From an uncultured Micrococcales bacterium (GTDB lineage: Bacteria; Actinomycetota; Actinomycetes; Actinomycetales; Microbacteriaceae): DNA of 15,340 nucleotides. Below are positions 6,688 to 13,068 of the stretch, one piece after another (within the stretch, counting starts at the first letter, position 1; every line of letters starts with the position of its first letter). Below the pieces are notes generated by a model that was not told the origin of the DNA, did not search any database, and was given only the letters and a program-made list of their open reading frames with translations. Position numbers and translations under genes: made by a program. Location of the stretch: assembly GCA_913056225.1 (NCBI GenBank), contig CAJXMQ010000012.1, positions 1 through 15,340 on the forward strand, read 5' to 3'.

Positions 6688-6715
6688 TAACTACATTTAG
6701 TTACAAGTTTGAAAC
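6688..6715. promoter_or_regulatory. Inverted repeat and GlnR-box-like pair in the livH/guaB divergent region
   Basis: TAACTA (6688-6693) and TAGTTA (6698-6703) form a perfect inverted repeat around CATT. Overlapping it, GTTAC (6700-6704) and GAAAC (6711-6715) are six bases apart, matching the actinobacterial GlnR half-site pair GTnAC-N6-GAAAC. The pair covers the probable guaB -35 position (around 6708-6714), so a protein bound here could repress guaB, affect livH, or both. The motif is seen; the binding protein is inferred. Confidence 0.35.
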
Positions 6716-6735
6716 TTTGACTTGGTGGGTAGAAT
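6708..6735 (+). promoter_or_regulatory. Probable guaB operon promoter
   Basis: TAGAAT at 6730-6735 is a good -10. The nearest -35-like choices are TTTGAA (6708-6713, 16-base spacer) or TTGAAA (6709-6714, 15-base spacer). Transcription would begin near 6742. The attractive TTGACT at 6717-6722 is only seven bases from the -10 and cannot be its partner. Confidence 0.5.
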
Positions 6736-6747
6736 TAAGCAAAGACC

Positions 6748-6768
6748 ATGAAAGTGCGCACTAAATGA
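6748..6768 (+). CDS. Possible six-codon leader ORF overlapping the guaB start
   Basis: An ATG at 6748 opens the peptide MKVRTK and its TGA at 6766-6768 overlaps the guaB ATG at 6765-6767 (ATGA arrangement). The predicted transcription start lies only about six bases before this ATG, so it would be read as a nearly leaderless ORF. guaB itself has only a poor GAAAG in front. Translation of guaB by re-initiation after this ORF is a reasonable hypothesis, but so short an ORF can arise by chance. Confidence 0.35.
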   Translation: MKVRTK

Positions 6769-8270
6769 CAGAAAATGATCCATTCGGGCTAATCGGACTC
6801 ACCTACGACGACGTGCTTTTGATGCCAGGTGAAAGCGATGTTGTGCCAGCTCATGTCAACACCTCAATTCAGTTGACCAAGAACATCAGCTTGAGTATTC
6901 CGGTTTTATCTTCTGCAATGGACACTGTCACCGAAGCACGGATGGCTATTGCCATTGCCAGGCAGGGGGGAATCGGAATTATCCACCGAAACCTTTCCGT
7001 TGACGATCAGGCGTCACAGGTTGACTTAGTCAAACGAAGCGAAGCTGGCATGGTTACTAACCCGGTCACCACCTCTCCTTATACCTCTATTCAAGAAGTT
7101 GATGAGCTTTGCGGCCGATATCGCGTCAGTGGTCTGCCAGTGGTTGACGAGGACGATGCACTGGTGGGAATTGTCACAAACAGAGACATGCGTTTTGTTC
7201 AAGAGGTTCAAAGAACTACAACGCTGGTGAAAGACATCATGACTTCTATGCCGCTGATTACCGGTCGAGTTGGCATAAACCCGGACGAGGCAATGGCGCT
7301 GTTGGCTCAGCACAGAATTGAAAAGCTTCCCCTGGTTGATGAAAATGGCAGACTGCGCGGGCTGATAACAGTCAAAGATTTTGACAAGAGTGAGAAATAC
7401 CCAAACGCCGCCAAAGATCAGCGAGGCCGACTGCTAGTAGGTGCAGCGGTTGGAGTTGGCGCCGATGCGTGGGAGCGCTCAATGGCATTGATTGAATCGG
7501 GAGTTGACCTACTGGTTGTTGACACCGCTCATGGCCACAACTCGGGCGTATTGGAAATGGTAAAAAAGCTCAAGGCTGAGCCATTTGCTAAAAACACCGA
7601 TGTTTTGGCAGGAAATGTTGCAACCACAGAGGGAGCTCAGGCAATCATTGATGCCGGAGCGGATGGTGTGAAGGTTGGAGTTGGACCGGGTTCGATATGC
7701 ACCACACGTGTCGTTGCAGGTGTTGGCGTCCCGCAGATCACAGCAGTTCACCTGGCAAGCATTGCTGGCAAAAAAGCAGGAGTGCCAATCATTGCCGATG
7801 GCGGGCTGCAGTATTCGGGAGACATCGCCAAAGCTCTGGTTGCTGGCGCGAGTGCCGTCATGATTGGTGGATTGTTGGCTGGAACCGATGAGGCACCTGG
7901 CGACATTACCTATGTAAACGGCAAGCAATACAAGACTTATAGGGGCATGGGTTCGATGGGAGCGATGAGTTCGAGAGGAACTCAGCAAAGCTATTCCAAG
8001 GACCGTTATTTTCAGGATGATGTTTTGCGCGAAGACAAACTGGTGCCAGAGGGTGTCGAGGGTCAAGTCCCCTACCGTGGAACAGTGCCAACCGTTGTTC
8101 ACCAATTGATGGGTGGCTTGCGTGCATCCATGGGTTATGTCGGTGCTGCAACGATTGATGAATTATTAACAAAAGGAAAATTCGTGAGGATCACTGCTGC
8201 GGGACTTCGGGAGAGTCATCCGCACGACCTGCATCAAATCATTGAGGCTCCGAACTACGGGACTCGTTAG
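6765..8270 (+). CDS. guaB: IMP dehydrogenase
   Basis: A 501-residue cytoplasmic enzyme that oxidises IMP to XMP with NAD+, the committed step of guanine nucleotide synthesis. The catalytic barrel begins with FGLIGLTYDDVLLMPG. A CBS-domain pair is inserted at about residues 95-215 (allosteric purine-nucleotide sensing in this family). The active-site loop GVGPGSICTTR carries catalytic Cys312, followed by IADGG, MIGG and the flap region YRGMGSMGAM. The length is standard. ATG at 6765 gives the normal IMPDH N-terminus; there is no strong Shine-Dalgarno, and a tiny leader ORF overlaps the start. guaB3 follows after six bases, and guaA is further down the same run of genes. Confidence 0.97.
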   Translation: MTENDPFGLIGLTYDDVLLMPGESDVVPAHVNTSIQLTKNISLSIPVLSSAMDTVTEARMAIAIARQGGIGIIHRNLSVDDQASQVDLVKRSEAGMVTNPVTTSPYTSIQEVDELCGRYRVSGLPVVDEDDALVGIVTNRDMRFVQEVQRTTTLVKDIMTSMPLITGRVGINPDEAMALLAQHRIEKLPLVDENGRLRGLITVKDFDKSEKYPNAAKDQRGRLLVGAAVGVGADAWERSMALIESGVDLLVVDTAHGHNSGVLEMVKKLKAEPFAKNTDVLAGNVATTEGAQAIIDAGADGVKVGVGPGSICTTRVVAGVGVPQITAVHLASIAGKKAGVPIIADGGLQYSGDIAKALVAGASAVMIGGLLAGTDEAPGDITYVNGKQYKTYRGMGSMGAMSSRGTQQSYSKDRYFQDDVLREDKLVPEGVEGQVPYRGTVPTVVHQLMGGLRASMGYVGAATIDELLTKGKFVRITAAGLRESHPHDLHQIIEAPNYGTR

Positions 8271-8276
8271 GGAAAA

Positions 8277-9398
8277 ATGGCCGAAATTGAAATTGGGCAG
8301 TCAAAAAGAGCAACCCGCAGTTATTCATTTGATGATTTAGCGATTGTTCCAACCAGAAGAACTCGTGACAGCGAGGATGTGAACATTGACTGGAGCATTG
8401 ATGCGTTCAAATTCGAACTACCGGTAATTGCTGCGCCAATGGATTCAGCCATGTCTCCGGCTCAAGCGATTGCCATAGGCAAGCTGGGTGGCCTGGGGGT
8501 TTTGGATCTCGAGGGTTTATGGACTAGGTATGAAGACCCAGCTCAGCAATACGAGGAGATCATTGCCTCCGATGAGCACAGTGCCAACGAAGTTTTACAA
8601 AGGATTTATTCAGAGCCAATCAAACCAGAACTAATAAATCAACGTCTGAGTGAGATTCGTGATGCGGGAGTGACGGTCGCTGGTTCACTCAGTCCCCATC
8701 GCACCGCTGAGTTTCACGAGACAGTGCTGAATGCGGGTGTAGACATCTTTGTCATCCGGGGCACCACCGTTAGTGCAGAACATGTGAGTGAAAACTCCGA
8801 GTCTTTGAATCTCAAAAAGTTTATTTATGAGCTAGATGTGCCAGTGATTGTTGGAGGTGCTGCCACCTATCAAGCAGCAATGCACCTAATGCGAACCGGT
8901 GCAGCTGGCGTGCTGGTTGGCTTCGGTGGCGGTGCTGCTAGCTCAACCAGGCAGATTTTGGGAATCCATGCGCCAATGGCTTCGGCCGTCGCTGATATCG
9001 CCGCGGCTAGGCGTGATTACATGGATGAATCTGGTGGGCGTTATGTTCACGTGATTGCCGATGGCGGTTTGGGAACAAGCGGCGATATTGTGAAAGCAAT
9101 TGCCTGTGGGGCGGATGCAGTCATGCTGGGAAGTGCACTGGCCAAAGCTAGTGATGCCCCAGGTGCTGGATACCACTGGGGTCAAGAGGCAGTCAACCCA
9201 AGTTTGCCAAGAGGGCACAGGGTTCATGTTGGAGAGAATGGCAGCCTGGAACAGGTCCTCACAGGTCCTGCCAACGATGCCTTTGGGACATCAAATCTGA
9301 TGGGAGCACTGCGTAGGGCAATGGCAACCACTGGATACACGGACCTGAAGGAATTTCAAAAAGTCGATGTAGTAATTAGCCCCTACAGAGCGCAGTGA
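8277..9398 (+). CDS. guaB3: GuaB3-family IMP dehydrogenase-related protein
   Basis: A 373-residue IMPDH-like barrel without CBS domains, of the GuaB3 type that sits beside guaB in many Actinobacteria. It opens with RATRSYSFDDLAIVPTRRTR and keeps the phosphate-binding parts HVIADGGLGTSGD and AVMLGSALAKA. The loop equivalent to GPGSICTTR of guaB reads GGGAASSTR, so the catalytic cysteine position is Ser222. This makes ordinary IMPDH chemistry by the usual thioimidate unlikely; the role may be regulatory, or a different reaction. A GGGA overlaps the guaB stop a few bases before the ATG at 8277. Its TGA overlaps the next gene's GTG. Confidence 0.92.
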   Translation: MAEIEIGQSKRATRSYSFDDLAIVPTRRTRDSEDVNIDWSIDAFKFELPVIAAPMDSAMSPAQAIAIGKLGGLGVLDLEGLWTRYEDPAQQYEEIIASDEHSANEVLQRIYSEPIKPELINQRLSEIRDAGVTVAGSLSPHRTAEFHETVLNAGVDIFVIRGTTVSAEHVSENSESLNLKKFIYELDVPVIVGGAATYQAAMHLMRTGAAGVLVGFGGGAASSTRQILGIHAPMASAVADIAAARRDYMDESGGRYVHVIADGGLGTSGDIVKAIACGADAVMLGSALAKASDAPGAGYHWGQEAVNPSLPRGHRVHVGENGSLEQVLTGPANDAFGTSNLMGALRRAMATTGYTDLKEFQKVDVVISPYRAQ

Positions 9399-10171
9399 AG
9401 CCCAGCTGGTTCAGCATTGCAAAGCGTCCCAAGTGGATAGCTGTTTTATTGGCGATGCTGGTTGTCGCCGCAGGTTTCGCAGGACTGGCTCAGTGGCAGC
9501 TGGAGAGAACTTTCAACACGGTTGGTATTGCGGAGGCTGAATTACCCGAGGTTCCAATTGAGGAGCTTGTCGTTCCGGCCCAGCCTCCAAGACAGGATGC
9601 ACTCGATCGGTTGGTTGAATTCGAGGCAACCGTTGATTACTCAGACCTTTACATTGTCTCCAACAGAAAGCAGTTTTTAGACCCCGAGCTAATTCCGGGC
9701 TACTGGCTGATTGCAAACAGTTACTTGGAGTTTGAAAACCAACCACAGTCTTTGACCCTTGCATTGGGGTTCAGTGAAGATTTGGTTGAGATGCAGTCTG
9801 TTGCAAATTCGCTTGCCGGCTCTCAGTCAGAGTCTGTGAACATCATTGGCTACTTGGAGCCAACTGAGGCTCCTGGAATCCTAGATGGAAATGTTGTCTC
9901 ATCACTTTCATTGGCACAGCTGGTGAATCTTTATTTTGATGAACCCACGCCTCATCTGCCGAGTTTTGTAATCGTTCAACAGGGACCAATTCCATCAGAG
10001 TTGGACAGAATCAAAATTGACATCCTGGATGAGCGAGTTGAGATTAACTGGCTGACCGCTTTTTATGCAATTGAGTGGATAATCTTTGCCCTTTTTGCTC
10101 TTTATTTTTGGTTCCGATTGGTCTCAGATGAGCGCATGAGAGAAATCGAAGCCCTGGCCGATTTAGACTAG
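9395..10171 (+). CDS. SURF1 family protein
   Basis: A 258-residue membrane protein with the SURF1 layout. An N-terminal helix (about 13-32) runs into AQWQLERTF, a large extracytoplasmic region with GYWLIANSYL follows, and a C-terminal helix contains NWLTAFYAIEWIIFALFALY (from about 218), followed by FWFRL. SURF1 proteins assist cytochrome c oxidase (haem a3/CuB centre) assembly. No oxidase genes are nearby; linkage to guanine synthesis genes is a known actinobacterial arrangement with no evident functional logic. GTG at 9395 shares GTGA with the guaB3 stop. Confidence 0.85.
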   Translation: MKPSWFSIAKRPKWIAVLLAMLVVAAGFAGLAQWQLERTFNTVGIAEAELPEVPIEELVVPAQPPRQDALDRLVEFEATVDYSDLYIVSNRKQFLDPELIPGYWLIANSYLEFENQPQSLTLALGFSEDLVEMQSVANSLAGSQSESVNIIGYLEPTEAPGILDGNVVSSLSLAQLVNLYFDEPTPHLPSFVIVQQGPIPSELDRIKIDILDERVEINWLTAFYAIEWIIFALFALYFWFRLVSDERMREIEALADLD

Positions 10172-10175
10172 TAAC

Positions 10176-10625
10176 GTGCCAAAGATACCTGCCTCCCGCC
10201 TGCCCCAGATCCGTTCAACTTTGAAGCTGTTTAAAGTGTCCAGCTACATCACCGGGATATTTCTAATTCTTTTGATGATCACCTGGGGAATCAGAAGACT
10301 TCCGTTTCTGGGCTACGACCTTTGGTTATTGGGCCCCAACGGGTTCATCACCTTAGAGAGCTATGGCTTCGAGGGCAGTGGTTTGCCTTTAGATGGCTAC
10401 AACCTGACGGTGATTATTTTGATTGTTCACGGTTGGCTGTATGTTTTGTATTTATTCGCAGATTTCAGAATGTGGACATTGCTTCGCTGGAGTATTTGGA
10501 GATTTATGTTGATCGCCCTTGGCGGCATCGTGCCTCTGTTGAGCTTTTGGACTGAGGCAAGGTATGCAAAGGTTGCCAAGCAAGAGATAGAAGAGATTGA
10601 AAGGGCAGCATCATCAGACCTGTAA
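10176..10625 (+). CDS. DUF3817 family integral membrane protein
   Basis: A 149-residue protein with about three membrane segments: 21-39, 76-97 (containing HGWLYVLYL) and 108-125 (containing ALGGIVPLLSFW). These match the DUF3817 pattern common in actinobacterial guaA neighbourhoods. It is longer than the usual roughly 110 residues, the extra being a loop at about 41-74. The C-terminus is a charged tail with KQEIEEIERA. The start is GTG at 10176, four bases after the SURF1 stop and with no clear Shine-Dalgarno, so re-initiation is likely. Its end overlaps the guaA start. The function is unknown. Confidence 0.82.
   Translation: MPKIPASRLPQIRSTLKLFKVSSYITGIFLILLMITWGIRRLPFLGYDLWLLGPNGFITLESYGFEGSGLPLDGYNLTVIILIVHGWLYVLYLFADFRMWTLLRWSIWRFMLIALGGIVPLLSFWTEARYAKVAKQEIEEIERAASSDL
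10601..10609 (+). promoter_or_regulatory. Ribosome-binding site that fixes the guaA start
   Basis: AAGGG at 10601-10605, inside the DUF3817 gene, is seven bases upstream of the ATC at 10613 and four upstream of the ATC at 10610. A stop in the guaA frame at 10598-10600 rules out anything further upstream. The good spacing favours 10613. Confidence 0.55.
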
Positions 10626-12166
10626 TCGTTATTGACTTCGGTGCTCAGTATGCGCAGCTGATTGCTCGCAGAGTTCGTGAGGCCAATGTTTATTCTGAGA
10701 TTGCGCCCCACGACATCTCAGCTGCCGATTTGATGCTGAAAAACCCATCCGCTCTAATTCTCAGTGGTGGCCCATCAAGTGTTTATGAAGATGGCTCACC
10801 CTCAATGGACCTCCAGATTTTGGAACTAGGCATTCCCATCTTGGGTATTTGCTACGGCTTTCAAACCCTGGCCCATGCGCTTGGTGGTGTTGTTGATAAC
10901 TCGGGTAAGCGCGAATATGGATCAACTGAGTTGAGCCTGAGCGAGCCCGGGGTTTTGCTCAATGACCAAAACCAGAAGCAGATTTGCTGGATGAGCCACG
11001 GAGATCAGGTCACAAAAGCCCCCGATGGGTTTCAGGTTTTAGCTTCTACCGACACAACTCCGGTCGCGGCTTTCGAGTCAGTTGAAAAAAAGATCTTCGG
11101 TGTTCAGTGGCACCCAGAAGTCAAGCACAGTGAGTTTGGCCAGAAGGTCCTTGAAAATTTTTTGTATCAGGGAGCGGGATTGGAAGCCAACTGGTCATCA
11201 GGAGACGTGATTGCCGAGCAGGTTGAAAAGATTCAGGATCAGGTTGGAGATTCAGAGGTTATCTGTGGCCTGAGTGGAGGGGTTGACTCTGCAGTTGCCG
11301 CGGCCTTGGTTCATAAGGCGGTCGGCGATCAGCTAACCGCAGTTTTTGTTGATCACGGACTGTTGCGCAAAGGAGAGGCGGAGCAAGTTGAGCGAGATTA
11401 TGTTGAGGCAACCGGAATCAAACTCAAAGTGGTCAACGCTGAGAAGCAGTTTTTAGAAGCACTGGCAGGGGTTAGCGACCCAGAGGAAAAAAGAAAAATC
11501 ATTGGTCGTGAGTTTATTCGGAGCTTTGAGCAGGCCGAGCGAGAATTAATCGCTGAGGCGAGTGAAGAGAATAAGCAAATCAAGTTTTTGGTGCAGGGAA
11601 CCCTTTATCCAGACGTTGTTGAATCAGGCGGCGGGGCAACCGCGGGAATCAAGAGTCACCACAACGTAGGTGGACTTCCAGATGATTTGCAATTTGATTT
11701 GGTTGAACCCCTGAGAGCACTGTTCAAAGATGAGGTTCGAGAGATTGGCCGGGAGCTTGGATTGCCTGAGCCGATAGTTAATCGCCAGCCGTTCCCCGGG
11801 CCCGGCCTTGGAATCAGAATCATTGGTGAGGTCACAGCAGAGCGATTGGATCTCCTGCGCGAGGCAGATGCAATTGTCAGAGAAGAGTTGACCGCTGCCG
11901 GTCTGGATCAAGAGATTTGGCAGTCACCAGTTGTTTTATTGGCCGATGTTAGATCAGTGGGCGTTCAAGGTGACGGCAGGACCTACGGGCACCCGATTGT
12001 TTTGAGGCCAGTAAGCAGTGAAGATGCAATGACGGCAGATTGGTCAAGGCTTGATTACGCGCTGTTGGCCAAGATATCTAATCGAATCACCAACGAAGTC
12101 AGCGATGTCAACCGAGTAGTTTTGGATATCACCAGCAAGCCTCCGGGGACTATTGAATGGGAGTGA
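10613..12166 (+). CDS. guaA: GMP synthase (glutamine-hydrolysing), apparent ATC start
   Basis: A 517-residue enzyme that converts XMP to GMP using glutamine and ATP. The class I amidotransferase half has the N-terminal strand VIVIDFGAQYAQLIARRVRE, nucleophile Cys80 in GICYG, and His167 and Glu169 in QWHPE. The synthetase half has the PP-loop SGGVDS from Ser221 and the C-terminal dimerisation region ending KPPGTIEWE. The first in-frame ATG/GTG/TTG is the TTG at 10730, which would delete the essential first 39 residues. The homologous N-terminus instead begins at RPVIVIDFG, next to two ATC codons (10610, 10613). ATC at 10613 is chosen for its AAGGG spacing. The gene overlaps the DUF3817 stop by 13 bases. 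The function is certain; the start codon is the open question. Confidence 0.93.
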   Translation: MRPVIVIDFGAQYAQLIARRVREANVYSEIAPHDISAADLMLKNPSALILSGGPSSVYEDGSPSMDLQILELGIPILGICYGFQTLAHALGGVVDNSGKREYGSTELSLSEPGVLLNDQNQKQICWMSHGDQVTKAPDGFQVLASTDTTPVAAFESVEKKIFGVQWHPEVKHSEFGQKVLENFLYQGAGLEANWSSGDVIAEQVEKIQDQVGDSEVICGLSGGVDSAVAAALVHKAVGDQLTAVFVDHGLLRKGEAEQVERDYVEATGIKLKVVNAEKQFLEALAGVSDPEEKRKIIGREFIRSFEQAERELIAEASEENKQIKFLVQGTLYPDVVESGGGATAGIKSHHNVGGLPDDLQFDLVEPLRALFKDEVREIGRELGLPEPIVNRQPFPGPGLGIRIIGEVTAERLDLLREADAIVREELTAAGLDQEIWQSPVVLLADVRSVGVQGDGRTYGHPIVLRPVSSEDAMTADWSRLDYALLAKISNRITNEVSDVNRVVLDITSKPPGTIEWE

Positions 12167-13056
12167 CGAAAGTCATTGGCCATCGCGGCGCAAGCGGATA
12201 CTTACCTGAAAACACAATTGAGTCAATGCAGCTGGCATTCGAAATGGGTGCCGATGCGGTTGAATTTGACGTTGTTCCAACTCGCGATCAGCAACTAATC
12301 ATTCGTCATGAACCAGAGCTGTCTGCAACCACCAACATCTCAGCACTTCCCGAGTTTGAATCTCGCAAGCGAGAGGAAACCATCGGTGGCGAGAAGCTAA
12401 AGGGTTGGTTTGCGCATGATTATTCTTCAAGGGAAATTCTTGAACTCCGAGCTACTGAGCGATACCCAAACCGTATTGAGTCAGCTGAGCATGATGGAAA
12501 ATACCTAATTCCTACCCTTGGTGATTTATTGGCAACACCTGAGTTATTTGGCAAACATCTGGTGATAGAGCTCAAGCACCCCGATTACTTTTTAGACCTG
12601 GGTCTTGATTTGCCATTGATGTTGCAACGAGAACTGCTGATTGCGCAGATGGATCCAGAAGCAGATCACCAATTCACAATTGAAAGTTTTGACTGGAACG
12701 GACTAGTCAGGGCTAAAGAGCTAATTGGGCCAATTGCTGACTATGTGTTTTTGGCAGAGCCTAAAACCACACCTGATGACATGCAGATGTTTATTGATGC
12801 GGTGGCGGATAACTTTGATGGAATCTCGCTAGCCCTGCCGCAGTTTCTAGAAAAGTTTGACGCTGAGGGTATAGCTGAAAATCATGTTTTGGGTATGGCC
12901 AAGGCAAAGGGATTATCCGTTTTTACCTACACTGCTCGGGTTGAGCAGGCAATTGATGTTCCCAGGGATTTTGAGTTTTTAGCAAACCTTGGTTTTGATG
13001 GAGTTTTTACCGACCAGCCAGATGTCTTTCGAAGCTTTGTCAAGGGTTGGATTTAG
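12157..13056 (+). CDS. Glycerophosphodiester phosphodiesterase family protein (GlpQ-like)
   Basis: A 299-residue TIM-barrel enzyme expected to cleave glycerophosphodiesters to sn-glycerol 3-phosphate and an alcohol. Active-site residues are visible: His9 and Arg10 in GHRGASG, ENT at 18-20, the metal ligands Glu36 and Asp38 in EFD, and His51 in RHEPEL. The insert between His51 and LIPTLGDLL, and the later VIELKHP, resemble long GlpQ-type members. Unlike secreted GlpQ it has no signal peptide, so it probably acts in the cytoplasm. ATG at 12157 overlaps guaA by ten bases with GGGGA seven bases upstream. An in-frame GTG at 12163 (GTGA overlap) is the alternative. Confidence 0.87.
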   Translation: MGVTKVIGHRGASGYLPENTIESMQLAFEMGADAVEFDVVPTRDQQLIIRHEPELSATTNISALPEFESRKREETIGGEKLKGWFAHDYSSREILELRATERYPNRIESAEHDGKYLIPTLGDLLATPELFGKHLVIELKHPDYFLDLGLDLPLMLQRELLIAQMDPEADHQFTIESFDWNGLVRAKELIGPIADYVFLAEPKTTPDDMQMFIDAVADNFDGISLALPQFLEKFDAEGIAENHVLGMAKAKGLSVFTYTARVEQAIDVPRDFEFLANLGFDGVFTDQPDVFRSFVKGWI

Positions 13057-13068
13057 GCTAGGCGGGCT

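Noticed and set aside
6717..6722. TTGACT as the guaB -35
   Set aside because: It is only seven bases from the TAGAAT -10, far from the required 16-18, and no other -10 fits it.
7509..8105. 198-codon minus-strand ORF opposite guaB
   Set aside because: It is fully antisense to the catalytic half of IMP dehydrogenase, has low-complexity composition and no ribosome site.
10730..12166. guaA starting at TTG 10730
   Set aside because: This would delete the conserved VIVIDFGAQYAQLIARRVRE block that is visibly encoded in frame just upstream.
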